From Cryobacterium sp. Y11 (GTDB lineage Bacteria; Actinomycetota; Actinomycetes; Actinomycetales; Microbacteriaceae), in assembly GCF_002929535.1 (NCBI RefSeq), contig NZ_PJJO01000054.1, forward strand, positions 160,874-224,873: a stretch of DNA of 64,000 nucleotides. The letters are read 5' to 3'. The position numbers were made by a program, and so were the translations under genes. Shown here one piece after another: positions 43,001-51,665 of the stretch; position 1 is the stretch's first letter; every line of letters starts with the position of its first letter. The notes beneath the pieces are model-generated. The model made no database searches. It worked only from the letters and a program-made list of their open reading frames with translations, and had not been told where the DNA came from.

Positions 43001-45944
43001 TGATCGTGCCGTCTGGCATGCGGATCAACAGCGCCGACTCCACACATTCGGATTGCGGGTCGTCCGCGACGGTGTTGCCAGAGGCCGCGAAGCCTGCGAC
43101 GGTTCCAGCCAGGTTCTTCAGCTCGAACTTGCAGTCAGCCGTGGCGAAGGGATCGGCCTTCAGCGTGTGCGCGTTAGTGTTGCGCATCATGAGCTCGGCA
43201 AACGAGTTGCCCTCCAGCTGGGTGCGGAGGTTCATGCCGGGCGTGCGAGCCAGGTAGTACAGCCGGTCACCGTTTTGCAGGTCCGTCATCTGGTTCTCGA
43301 ACACGTAGTTGAAGGTCGTGCCGAGCAGGCCACCGAACGGGGTGGTCATCTCGGCGAGCCCGCCGACCCAGAGGTCGATCTCGTCAACACCCGTGATCGA
43401 GTGCGTGCCCGAATTGGCCCACGCTCCCGTGCTGTTCATGAAGTCCATGGCGTCGTCGGGAGAGGCTTCTCCGGCCAGGGCGTCGGGACTCACGATCAGT
43501 CGTGCGGCGTCGCGCTTGCCGTCGAGCGTGCTCGCGCCGGTAATGGTGGGGAACTGACCGTAGGCGGCCACGAAGTTGATCAGCGATTCCGGGTGTTTGA
43601 GGTTCTCACCGAAGTCGATCCAGTTCGTGTATGGCTTGAGGGCACCGTCGTTGGTCTTGTTGAACAGGTCGCGGCGGAGCACGTTGAGCCGCGGCACGCC
43701 CTCAGAACGCGCACGAGTCATGTTGATCGCGGCCAGGTCGAGCGGCAGGCCGAGCAGGTCATTGCGCAGGGTGTCGGTGACGAACTCGTCGAGTTCGTTG
43801 CCTACCTGGTCGCTCATGCCCATGATGATGCTGCCCGCGGCTTCCCCCGAGGTCAGCTGCCCCTCGGGGCCACCATCGGTGTAGGCCGGCGGGTTGAGGA
43901 ACCCCTCGAGCAGCGAGATGTCGTTCAGGCTGCCCTGAACGTCGTCACTCGTGCCGAAGACGCCATCGACACCGGGCTTGCCCTCGTTCGTACGCGAGAT
44001 AGTCTCGGTCAGCATGGAGTGACCGAAGCGATACACAGCGTGAGCGAACTCCGCCTTGACCGCCGGGTTGATCTCGGTCTGGGTGAAGGCAAACGGTTCG
44101 AACGGGTTGATACCGGGCTGAACCTTGCGCGCAAATTCCTCGAACACGAGGTGCTGGTATTCCATCTCGGTGACGTAGCGGGCAGCCTGAAACAGGCGTT
44201 CGCCGTTCCAGCCGGCGGCGCCGCTGGCCAGTTTCCACTCGGCCAGGGCCGCAACGCCCTTGGCAGAAGTATCGTTGGTCAGGGTGTTCTCGATATCGTC
44301 CACCAGGCGGTCGTGCTCCGAGTGGAAGACCTGGTGAATGGCGGTCAGGCCGATGTTCTCGTTGACGCGACCGTCGCCGGCGATGAAATGCGCATTGAGC
44401 ATTTCATCGTCATAGGTACCGGCCGGCTGGCTGGCGAAGTCAGCGGATGCCGTCGAGTTCCCATCCGGGGTCAGTCCGGGCTTCGGCTCCGCGTTGTGCG
44501 CGATGTCGGTGAGGAACGGGGTGTTGAAGTACAGCACGTTGCTCGGAACCGGCACGGGACTCCCGGTGTCACCCTCGACCAGACCGGTCGCGGTGGCGTA
44601 CTGCGGCATTCCGCGCAGCGGTCCGGGAATGAACTTGCCGTAGGCGTCCACTGCCAGCATCGGAATGTTGGTCACGTTCTGGTCCGTCAGCAGCAGCCCG
44701 AGCACGTTCGCGGCCTGCGCCTTGGTCGTAGCCCAAGTGGCCATACCGCCAGCTGTTGGTCCGGCCGGTCCGCCGACCAGCTTGCCGGTGGCAACCGGTC
44801 GGTCGCCCACGGTCACGTACTCGCGCAGGAACACCTGGTGCGAGGCGTGCGAGCCATAGGTCTGGCTCTGGTCAACCCAGGGCGAGTTGGTGTTGAGGGC
44901 ATCCTGAACGTCGTCGGCGCTCTCGTCGGCCGCGGTGGATGGGTCGTCGCCGGCGACGCCGTCGGCTCCGGGCTGGTTCTGGCCGCGGGTCAGCACCATG
45001 AAGCGCAGGTTTGGATCGAGGTCGTCGGCGTTGCCGAAGACGTGGTCCGGCCCGGCGACCAGCGGGTCGTCGGCCTGAAGCGGCACGAAGACCGTGCCGC
45101 CGCCCTTGACCGTCTGGTCAATGCCGTGGTCGAAGAACTGGCCGAACAGGGTGAACAGTGAGTTGTACGGCGGCGAGAGGCCGACGTCGGTCGTCACGTT
45201 GGGCATGAACAGCGTGTCGTGGGAGGGGATACACCCGGGGGGAGTGCCGAAGGGCACGCCCTCGCTCGGGTCGGTCGTGCAGGCCACGACGCCCTCATTG
45301 CCCTGGGTGCGCACCGGATTTCCAGCCGCGGCTATAGCGGCCGGGTTAGTGGAGGTCTGATCGACGATCAGGTTGCTGATGGTGCGCGGCTCGGGGTCGA
45401 AAACCAGGCCCTTTTTCTGGGCGTACGAGGTGCCATTCGGCGGACCAAATCCGGCGGGAGTGGCCTCCGCTTCGGTGAATAACGGTGTAGTCAGTCGGGG
45501 AAAAACCTGATCGGAGGCGCCAAACTGGTCCTGGCTGGGCTGCAGATTGTTGCAGGATCCGTCAACCGTGCGCAGTCCAAGCGAGAGTAACGGGCTGGCG
45601 ATCTGGTTGGGACCGGTTCCGACGAGGGCACCACACGGGCCGGTGGCCGCGGTGGTATTGGCCACGTGGGCTTCGGCAATTTTGATCTGCTTGAGAATGA
45701 AAGCAAGGTCGCTTGAGGTGACGGCGAACCCCTGGCCGACCGCGGCGACGGCCGCCTGGGCAGGCAGTGCGGCCGTCAGCCCGAGTCCGGCGTAGAGCAC
45801 CGCGGCCATGCCGGCTGCGACTATGCGCAGGGGCGTGCCGAAGACTCCCTGCGGTCTTACATTTTCCGGGGAAGGTGGACTACCCCGCATTCCGGTTGTA
45901 TTGCGACTGCCGCGAACGATTCTGTGACCTTCGAACCTGCTCAT
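40056..45944 (-). CDS. Giant secreted animal-type haem peroxidase with RTX, FnIII and Ig-like domains
   Basis: 1962 residues. A signal sequence (MAAVLYAGLGLTAALPAQA) precedes the mature protein. The haem peroxidase domain covers about 230-960, with distal His273 in LFGQFFDHGIDQ and proximal His642 in VYRFGHSMLTETI. RTX calcium-binding nonapeptides occur at about 1005-1190 (GGNDNDTFWGGLGND, GGEGNDIITDFAGDD), with a second short set at about 1295-1310 (LLGGAGSDLIEGRGADDIIDG). Three fibronectin type III repeats span about 1455-1752, the second and third nearly duplicates. Two SbsA/Big_5-type Ig-like domains (ARTPASGARSV and RRTPASGATAV) close it. The layout recalls peroxidase-RTX proteins such as the Mn(II)-oxidising MopA. 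First gene of the operon with oxidase and lipoprotein. Export route unknown, since no type I secretion genes are adjacent. Confidence 0.9.
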   Translation of the reverse strand: MSRFEGHRIVRGSRNTTGMRGSPPSPENVRPQGVFGTPLRIVAAGMAAVLYAGLGLTAALPAQAAVAAVGQGFAVTSSDLAFILKQIKIAEAHVANTTAATGPCGALVGTGPNQIASPLLSLGLRTVDGSCNNLQPSQDQFGASDQVFPRLTTPLFTEAEATPAGFGPPNGTSYAQKKGLVFDPEPRTISNLIVDQTSTNPAAIAAAGNPVRTQGNEGVVACTTDPSEGVPFGTPPGCIPSHDTLFMPNVTTDVGLSPPYNSLFTLFGQFFDHGIDQTVKGGGTVFVPLQADDPLVAGPDHVFGNADDLDPNLRFMVLTRGQNQPGADGVAGDDPSTAADESADDVQDALNTNSPWVDQSQTYGSHASHQVFLREYVTVGDRPVATGKLVGGPAGPTAGGMATWATTKAQAANVLGLLLTDQNVTNIPMLAVDAYGKFIPGPLRGMPQYATATGLVEGDTGSPVPVPSNVLYFNTPFLTDIAHNAEPKPGLTPDGNSTASADFASQPAGTYDDEMLNAHFIAGDGRVNENIGLTAIHQVFHSEHDRLVDDIENTLTNDTSAKGVAALAEWKLASGAAGWNGERLFQAARYVTEMEYQHLVFEEFARKVQPGINPFEPFAFTQTEINPAVKAEFAHAVYRFGHSMLTETISRTNEGKPGVDGVFGTSDDVQGSLNDISLLEGFLNPPAYTDGGPEGQLTSGEAAGSIIMGMSDQVGNELDEFVTDTLRNDLLGLPLDLAAINMTRARSEGVPRLNVLRRDLFNKTNDGALKPYTNWIDFGENLKHPESLINFVAAYGQFPTITGASTLDGKRDAARLIVSPDALAGEASPDDAMDFMNSTGAWANSGTHSITGVDEIDLWVGGLAEMTTPFGGLLGTTFNYVFENQMTDLQNGDRLYYLARTPGMNLRTQLEGNSFAELMMRNTNAHTLKADPFATADCKFELKNLAGTVAGFAASGNTVADDPQSECVESALLIRMPDGTIKYRARNAVDPAGINGQAVYNGTGTVDRLYGGNDNDTFWGGLGNDVIDGGGGADVALGGEGNDIITDFAGDDVPKGGPGNDAIDAGPGLDIIMGGEGKDFTNGGANANETFGGADDDFIMLGESLDAAFGDGGDDWEEGGNQPDLMIGDSSNLFFLDDSQKPGSDFMIGQGGDDDYDMEGGDDIGVGGPGIEKVAGGSGYDWSTGQGDPQAQVSDLALPIAPLDILQVGVRDKYNEVEALSGWKLNDILRGDDLVPSAVGGGGFIGCDVLDQAGVDRIAGLDALIPVFTTTLASVVAVSAQGDCPILDGPNVWGAGNVLLGGAGSDLIEGRGADDIIDGDAYLSLRLSIRTTASDPATEIGSASINGTNQSAMASQYLSDGAGGLTGPTLQEAVFAGTVDPGNIVAVREILYGSGGTDSAQFSGLSSDYEVTTTGGNGTLGSAGSTTTVLDNRGTDGTDTLRNIERLQFSDTVAPGTPTIGAALAGDQQATVDWTASPVGVATSFSVRVLDSFGDPVGALRTAAGTAVNLVVTGLTNGSSYTFQVSATNAEGTSAFSASTTAVTPVAPVVQVVAGAPTIGTPVAGNARVDVNWTAPAPVANATAITGYQVRTYEGASTTVFRTSIVGNVSTIGITVLTNGTGYTFDVAAINSIGTGTASARSVVVTPTAPVVQVVAGAPVIGTSVAGNASVTVNWAAPAAVANAAAITGYRVRTYIGAAAGVNRTATVANVTTSVIAALTNGTGYTFDVSAINSIGIGAASARSVAVTPRTEFVLPTVIARTPASGARSVSQTGNVTATFSEPVTRVSGTTFVLRRGTTVVAAGIGYNATTRVATLNPGVTLLADRTYTATLSGIRDAAGNTMATSTWSFVTGPAPTITRRTPASGATAVRRNANVTALFSEDITGVAAGTVQITRVSTGAVVTSVAAFNARTNVLTINPSVTLASNVAYRVTITGGTTSVRDLVGNPFVTSTWTFTTGALL

Positions 45945-46234
45945 GACGCACCTATCTCCTCAGGGTGAGTGAATCCTGTAAGAGTGTGATGCGGGCCTTA
46001 TGGAAACCTTGTGCAACTTCCTCCCCTCCATCCCCCTTCCCGGACCCGGACCCGGACCAGGTCCACTTTCTCGATCGCGCAGGGCGCTTCACGCTCCTGC
46101 TCGCCGACATCGAGTCCATCCCCCCTATGAGGGCACCGAGAGCAACCAGTCGCTGCTCGTTGGCCGCGACCTCACCGGGGTCAGCGCCTTTCATTAGCGG
46201 CAACCTGGCAGGTACAGCAACTATTGTTGCGCGG
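45945..46234. other. Divergent control region, peroxidase operon / uvrA-like gene
   Basis: 290 bases with promoters for both genes by position. TGAGGAGATAGG on the minus strand is the ribosome-binding region of the peroxidase gene. CCCGGA is repeated three times near 46035-46060. The open frame on the plus strand here extends the uvrA-like gene upstream but shows no homology. Confidence 0.4.
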
Positions 46235-48754
46235 ATGCTCAACGAAAACCCCACACAGACGTCCAGCGACACTCAACCCGGTAGCGGCTTCGTGCGCGTA
46301 CGCGGAGCCCGCGAGAACAACCTGCGCAATGTAGACGTCGACGTGCCGCGGGACGCCATCGTGGCCTTCACCGGAGTTTCCGGCTCTGGCAAATCTTCGC
46401 TCGCCTTCGGCACCATCTTCGCCGAGGCCCAGCGCCGTTTCTTCGAATCGGTCGCACCATATGCCCGTCGGCTGATTCAACAGGGACACACCCCCCGCGT
46501 CGACGAGATCACCGGGCTACCACCGGCCGTCGCCCTGCAACAACGCCGTGGCACACCCAGTTCTCGATCGAGCGTCGGCACGGTCACCACCCTCTCCAAC
46601 TCGTTACGCATGATGTATTCCCGTGCCGGCATATATCCAGCGGATGCCACTGGTCGCCTGGACTCGGAATCATTTTCGCCCAACACGGCGATAGGCGCCT
46701 GCCCTCGGTGCCACGGTCTCGGCATGGCCCACACCGTCACCGAAGCGTCGATGGTGCTCGATCCCACCCTGAGCATTCGAGATGGCGCCATCACCGCCTG
46801 GCCGGGGGCCTGGCAAGGCAAGAACCTGCGCGACATCGTCGCCGTTCTCGGCTACGACATTGATGTTCCCTGGCAGAAACTATCTCAGTCCGACCGGGAC
46901 TGGATTCTGTTTACCGAAGAGCAACCGGTTGTGGAAGTCGTGCCGCAGCGTGACCGTGCCGCGGTGACCTATCAGGGCAGATTTTGGAGTGCGAAAAGCT
47001 TTGTGCTGCACACCCTCGCCGACAGCAAGAGTCAGACCATGCGGCAGCGGGTACTGCGATACGTCGAAACCGGTCCATGCCCGGTCTGCGGCGGGAGCGG
47101 TCTTCGGCCAGAGGCATTGGCTGTGACGGTCGCCGGGTACACCATTGCGGCACTCAACCTTCTGCCCATGACTGCCCTCGCTGCTGTTTTGCGACCGATC
47201 GTGTCTGGCGCCCCCAATACGTCGGAGGTGGCCATCACCCTGGCCGGCGACCTGCTGCGCCGCATCAACGTACTGCTCGACCTGGGCCTGGGGTATCTAG
47301 CCCTCGGCCGGTCGACCCCGACGCTCTCTCCGGGTGAGATGCAGCGGCTGCGCATCGCCACGCAGTTGCGCTCTGGCCTGTTCGGCGTCATCTACGTACT
47401 CGACGAGCCATCGGCCGGCCTGCACCCGGCCGACGCCGAACCGCTACTCGACGTGCTCGAACAGCTCAAACTCTCGGGCAACTCGGTCTTCGTGGTCGAA
47501 CACAATATGGATGTCGTCGGTCGTGCCGACTGGGTCGTCGACGTCGGGCCCCGGGCCGGCGAGGGCGGCGGCGAGGTGCTCTACAGCGGGCCGATCGATG
47601 GACTGGCCGAGGTCGAGGCATCCGTTACGAGGCAGTACCTGTTTGCTGACCACCGCGACCCGGTGACTCGGGGTGAGCTTCGGCATCCGCTGGGCTGGTT
47701 GGGCCTAACCAACATCACCCGGCACAATCTGCGCGGGCTCGACGCGCAGATTCCGCTTGGCGTGCTCACTGCCGTTACGGGCGTCTCGGGGTCAGGCAAG
47801 TCGACCCTGGTCAGCCACGTGCTCGCCGAGGCCGTGGGGCTGTACTTGCACCCGGATCCCGACGACGTGCCGTTGCTCGACCTTGGCGACGCCGATGCCG
47901 CTGGAGAAGCCGCTGATGACGCGGCGTCTGACGAGCGAATTTCGCTTGCGCAGGTGAGCGGGCTGGAGACCATCGACCGTTTGGTGCAGGTCGATCAGAA
48001 GCCGATTGGGCGCACACCGCGGTCGAACCTCGCCACCTACACCGGCCTGTTCGATGCCGTGCGGGCAACCTTCGCCGCCACCGACGAAGCGCGTCAGCGC
48101 GGTTTCACGGCCGGCCGATTCTCGTTTAACGTTGTCGGTGGTCGCTGTGAAACCTGCCTCGGTGAGGGCTTTGTAGCCGTCGGCCTGCTGTTTCTACCGG
48201 GCAGCTACGCCCCCTGTCCTACCTGCGGCGGGTCACGCTACAACCCCGAAACCCTCGAAGTGACCTACCGCGGCAAAAACGTCGCCGAGGTGCTCCGTCT
48301 CACCGTCGATGCGGCGCTCGTCTTTCTCGCCGATGTTCCCGTGGCTGCGCGCAGCCTCGAAACCTTGCGCGAGGTGGGTCTCGGGTACCTGCGCCTCGGG
48401 CAGCCAGCCACCGAGCTCTCCGGCGGGGAGGCGCAGCGTATCAAGCTGGCGACCGAGCTACAGCGTGCCCGCCGCGGTCACACGCTCTACCTGCTCGACG
48501 AGCCGACGACCGGGCTGCATCCGGCCGACGTTGAGCTGCTCATGCTGCAGCTCGGGCGCCTCGTCGACGCCGGCAACACCGTCGTCGTGGTGGAACACGA
48601 GATGGACGTAATCGCCGCCGCCGACTGGGTGATCGATCTCGGCCCCTCCGGTGGCGACCAGGGCGGTCGAATCGTAGTGACCGGAACCCCCGCCACCGTG
48701 GCCGCCCACCCCACCAGTCGCACCGCCCCCTACCTCGCTCGCCGTCTGGCCTGA
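46235..48754 (+). CDS. UvrA2-like ABC ATPase (excinuclease UvrA paralogue)
   Basis: 839 residues from the ATG at 46235. Two UvrA-type ABC modules: Walker A GVSGSGKSS and GVSGSGKST; signatures LSPGEMQRL and LSGGEAQRI; Walker B VIYVLDEPSAGLHP and LYLLDEPTTGLHP. Zinc-binding CxxC pairs lie in CPRCHGLG, CPVCGGSG, CETCLGEG and CPTCGGSR. It is about 100 residues shorter than housekeeping UvrA, fitting the UvrA2 group that lacks the UvrB-binding domain. Some relatives act in DNA-damage tolerance or export-linked self-resistance (DrrC). It is divergent from the peroxidase gene, so a protective role against oxidative products is conceivable. Confidence 0.9.
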   Translation: MLNENPTQTSSDTQPGSGFVRVRGARENNLRNVDVDVPRDAIVAFTGVSGSGKSSLAFGTIFAEAQRRFFESVAPYARRLIQQGHTPRVDEITGLPPAVALQQRRGTPSSRSSVGTVTTLSNSLRMMYSRAGIYPADATGRLDSESFSPNTAIGACPRCHGLGMAHTVTEASMVLDPTLSIRDGAITAWPGAWQGKNLRDIVAVLGYDIDVPWQKLSQSDRDWILFTEEQPVVEVVPQRDRAAVTYQGRFWSAKSFVLHTLADSKSQTMRQRVLRYVETGPCPVCGGSGLRPEALAVTVAGYTIAALNLLPMTALAAVLRPIVSGAPNTSEVAITLAGDLLRRINVLLDLGLGYLALGRSTPTLSPGEMQRLRIATQLRSGLFGVIYVLDEPSAGLHPADAEPLLDVLEQLKLSGNSVFVVEHNMDVVGRADWVVDVGPRAGEGGGEVLYSGPIDGLAEVEASVTRQYLFADHRDPVTRGELRHPLGWLGLTNITRHNLRGLDAQIPLGVLTAVTGVSGSGKSTLVSHVLAEAVGLYLHPDPDDVPLLDLGDADAAGEAADDAASDERISLAQVSGLETIDRLVQVDQKPIGRTPRSNLATYTGLFDAVRATFAATDEARQRGFTAGRFSFNVVGGRCETCLGEGFVAVGLLFLPGSYAPCPTCGGSRYNPETLEVTYRGKNVAEVLRLTVDAALVFLADVPVAARSLETLREVGLGYLRLGQPATELSGGEAQRIKLATELQRARRGHTLYLLDEPTTGLHPADVELLMLQLGRLVDAGNTVVVVEHEMDVIAAADWVIDLGPSGGDQGGRIVVTGTPATVAAHPTSRTAPYLARRLA

Positions 48755-49057
48755 CTCCCAACACTCCCCTCGCCCCGTCCCCGGGGGCTAATTCAGGACA
48801 TCCGTTGCACAAAGCGGACTCGACCCCGGAATTCCGGGCAGCAACCGCACCCGCGCGTCGAATTTCCTGACTTCGCCCCCGAGCTGAGGCCAAGGGCGTG
48901 GCGTTCCGGCCGATTCTCTGGCGCAGGAATAATTCACACTCTGCAAATCGTTGACGTAGAGGCGTACAGAGCGAGCCGGCCCGGGGGCGTACGGCCGCTC
49001 ATTTTCGCACCTCGCTATGTGGCACATCCCTTTTTCGCACGACCGTCAGGACCAGTT
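48755..49057. other. Intergenic region before DHA2 exporter
   Basis: About 300 bases with no supportable gene. CCCCGTCCCCGGGGG just after the uvrA-like stop is a possible weak terminator. AGGACC precedes the exporter ATG. Confidence 0.35.
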
Positions 49058-50509
49058 ATGACCGCAACAGCCACCGGAACGACCCCCGAGGCCGCAATAC
49101 ATCCCGATGCCAAGCGCAACCAGCTGGTCATTCGACTACTGCTGGTTTCAGCGTTCGTCGTCATTTTGAACGAGACCATCATGGGTGTGGCCCTGCCGCA
49201 CCTCATGAGCGACCTCAGTATCACGGCGACCGCCGCGCAGTGGCTGACCACGGCGTTCATGCTCACCATGGCCGTGGTCATTCCGATTACCGGTTTTCTC
49301 ATTCAGCGCTTCAACACACGGCCGATCTTCATCACCGCCATGACGCTGTTCAGCACCGGCACCATGATCGCCGCCCTCGCACCCGGCTTTGAGATGCTGC
49401 TCATTGGCCGCATCGTGCAGGCCAGCGGAACGGCCATCATGATGCCCCTGCTCATGACGACCGTGATGACCCTGGTCGCACCGGCGTCGCGCGGCAAGAC
49501 GATGGGAAACATCTCCATCGTCATCTCGGTTGCCCCGGCAATCGGCCCGACTATCTCTGGCATCATTCTCAGCGTGCTGGACTGGCGTTGGATGTTCATT
49601 CTGGTGCTGCCGATCGCCATCGGTGCGCTCGTTCTCGGTGCCTCGCGCATCCAGAACGTAACGACGCCGCGCACGGTTCCGCTCGACGCACTCTCCGTCA
49701 TCCTCTCCGCCTTCGGCTTTGGCGGGTTCGTCTACGGCCTCAGCAACCTAGGCGGGGCACCCGCTGCCGGCTGGCTACCGCTCGGCATCGGCGTGGTCGC
49801 CCTCAGCCTGTTCGTGTTGCGCCAGCTGCAGCTGCAGCGCACCGATCGAGCGCTGCTCGACCTGCGCGTGTTCAAGTCCCGCACCTTCACCCTCTCGATC
49901 TCGATGCTCAGCATCAGCATGATCGCCCTGTTCGGCACCATCATTCTGCTGCCGCTCTACATGCAGAATGTGCTCGGCATGACCGCGCTCTCCACCGGGC
50001 TATTGCTGCTTCCGGGAGGCCTCGTCATGGGCCTGCTCGCACCGTTTGTCGGCCGCATCTACGACCGTCGCGGCCCGACCATTCTTCTCGTTCCCGGGTC
50101 GATCGTTGTCAGCGCCGCGTTCTGGACCATGACGATGATGGGCCAGACCACCGAGCCGTGGATGCTCATGCTCGCCTATATCGGCATGAGCATCGGCCTG
50201 TCAATGCTGTTCACGCCGCTTTTTACATCGGGGCTTGGCTCGCTCACGCCCAACCTGTACTCCCACGGCAGCGCGGTCGTCGGCACCATCCAGCAGCTCG
50301 CCGGCGCCGTCGGCACCGCACTGTTTATCGCCGTGATGACCGCACAGTCAGCCGCTCTCCTGACGCAGGGCGTCTCCGAGGTGCCAGCGATGGCATCCGG
50401 TATTCACGACGCGTTCCTGTACGGCGCGATCATCTCGTTGTTCGCGATTCCAGCTGCGTTCCTGATTCGGCGTCCACCGCTTGGCGCGCCGGTGCCCATC
50501 GGGCACTAG
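49058..50509 (+). CDS. MFS exporter, DHA2 (EmrB/QacA) family
   Basis: 483 residues from the ATG at 49058; a GTG at 49019 would add 13. About 14 hydrophobic helices. LNETIMGVALPHLMSDLSITATAAQWLTTAFMLTMAVVIP is the DHA2 opening (motif D1 region). LIGRIVQASGTAIMMPLLMT and GKTMGNISIVISVAPAIGPTISGIIL carry the antiporter motif C GPxxxG. Drug/proton antiport is likely; substrate unknown. No TetR or MarR regulator is adjacent. Confidence 0.92.
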   Translation: MTATATGTTPEAAIHPDAKRNQLVIRLLLVSAFVVILNETIMGVALPHLMSDLSITATAAQWLTTAFMLTMAVVIPITGFLIQRFNTRPIFITAMTLFSTGTMIAALAPGFEMLLIGRIVQASGTAIMMPLLMTTVMTLVAPASRGKTMGNISIVISVAPAIGPTISGIILSVLDWRWMFILVLPIAIGALVLGASRIQNVTTPRTVPLDALSVILSAFGFGGFVYGLSNLGGAPAAGWLPLGIGVVALSLFVLRQLQLQRTDRALLDLRVFKSRTFTLSISMLSISMIALFGTIILLPLYMQNVLGMTALSTGLLLLPGGLVMGLLAPFVGRIYDRRGPTILLVPGSIVVSAAFWTMTMMGQTTEPWMLMLAYIGMSIGLSMLFTPLFTSGLGSLTPNLYSHGSAVVGTIQQLAGAVGTALFIAVMTAQSAALLTQGVSEVPAMASGIHDAFLYGAIISLFAIPAAFLIRRPPLGAPVPIGH

Positions 50510-50540
50510 CCCGCCCACCTGCCCTGCACAGCACGCTCGT

Positions 50541-51176
50541 TCAGCGGATGCGCTGGGCCAGCGCCGCAGGGTGGTCCGCCGGCAGTCCGTGCCGCCGGCC
50601 GCCCTGCAGGAGCAGCACGTTCTTCTTCTCCCAGTCGCCCAGCGCCTGGCGCAACGAGTCGATCGCTGTGCTCTCCGCGCAGCTACCGACGCTGCGGCCG
50701 CAGGAGCACTTCGAGGCCGCAGCGTCGTGGTGTAGCGCCGCGATGCGCCAAATCCCCGCCATCGCCCAGTCGATCTGACGCCGGGCGAGCTCGGTATTGC
50801 GCTCGGCTCGCTTGACCAAATCGTTTTGCAGCAGGACCCGCACCCCGTCGATTCCAGCCGAGAACTGACCGGCGACGATGGCACTGAGTTCGGCGACGTG
50901 GTCGCGCAGGGCGGTCAGTTCGATGTCGCGGGCGATGAGTAGGGCATCCGTTTCTGCCGTGTACTCCCGCTGCGCGTTCTGCGCAATAGCCCAGCGCGCG
51001 GCCCACAGGCGCACGTGCTCGAGGTCGCGGCGCTCACTCTTCTCGGCCCCAATGTGGTGCACGCACGTCAAGCAGACCACCTGGTCGCTCAGCGACGTGA
51101 AGTGAAACGGCTGCGGCGCGAGGCAGCACAGGCAGGCCACCTCAACGTCGACGTGCAGCGGATGCGCGTGCGTCAC
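50541..51176 (-). CDS. Conserved hypothetical protein with cysteine-pair zinc motifs
   Basis: 211 residues from the GTG at 51174-51176. N-terminal CLCCLAPQPF and CLTCVHHIG form a probable zinc knuckle. The middle is a long amphipathic helical region (QREYTAETDALLIARDIELTALRDHVAELSAIV), and the C-terminus has CSCGRSVGSC. No function recognised. It converges with the exporter gene across about 30 bases. The longer open frame to 51257 lacks a plausible N-terminus. Confidence 0.65.
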   Translation of the reverse strand: MTHAHPLHVDVEVACLCCLAPQPFHFTSLSDQVVCLTCVHHIGAEKSERRDLEHVRLWAARWAIAQNAQREYTAETDALLIARDIELTALRDHVAELSAIVAGQFSAGIDGVRVLLQNDLVKRAERNTELARRQIDWAMAGIWRIAALHHDAAASKCSCGRSVGSCAESTAIDSLRQALGDWEKKNVLLLQGGRRHGLPADHPAALAQRIR

Positions 51177-51329
51177 TGTTGCTCCCACCTCACTGTTGAT
51201 CCTTCGAGAATACCGGTGCCACGTACGTAGTCGGTGCGCTGCGTGACGAGGCAGCAACGTTTCACGAGCACGACACCGTACAAGGCTGCACGCCGTGGAT
51301 CGTCAAGCGCCGCCGGACCATCTCCGGCG

Positions 51330-51665
51330 ATGACCACCGCGGGTGAGGCCGGGTGGCGAATCTCAGCACCCGTCGGCTCCGCATGGGTCGACGTCACGGT
51401 CACCTCGCCTGGCGTCATTAGTGGCGGCAGGCAATTCGAGGAAGTTCCCAGTGAAAGCATTCTCGATGGCCTGATGCCCGAAATGTCATCGGCGCTCGAA
51501 CCGATCGTCCTCGAAGGATTGGTAGAAGGCGAGACCACTCCGCAGGCACGTCGTGAGGATGGCCCGCCCTCGCCGCTCTTCTTCTCTCTCGGCCAGACGC
51601 TCTACGGCGTCTCCTCCGACGGACCAACCTCGGTCGCCGAGGCGATCATCGCCCAAACCCGCTGA
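51330..51665 (+). CDS. Possible small hypothetical protein
   Basis: 111 residues from the ATG at 51330 (MTTAGEAGWRISAPVG...). Acidic, without cysteines, membrane helices or a recognised fold. VEGETTPQARREDGPPSPLFFSLGQTLYGV is its most protein-like stretch. Reverse-strand frames of similar length overlap it, so strand is uncertain. Third-position GC is moderately high on this strand. Confidence 0.35.
   Translation: MTTAGEAGWRISAPVGSAWVDVTVTSPGVISGGRQFEEVPSESILDGLMPEMSSALEPIVLEGLVEGETTPQARREDGPPSPLFFSLGQTLYGVSSDGPTSVAEAIIAQTR

Noticed and set aside
42375..45161. A 928-residue open frame on the plus strand antisense to the peroxidase gene
   Set aside because: It is the reverse-strand shadow of a GC-rich repetitive gene. 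It has no recognisable domain, while the opposite strand encodes clear peroxidase and RTX motifs.
40056..45944. Type I secretion partner genes for the RTX protein
   Set aside because: None of the neighbouring genes is an HlyB-type ABC exporter or an HlyD-type adaptor. The nearby ABC ATPase is UvrA-like.
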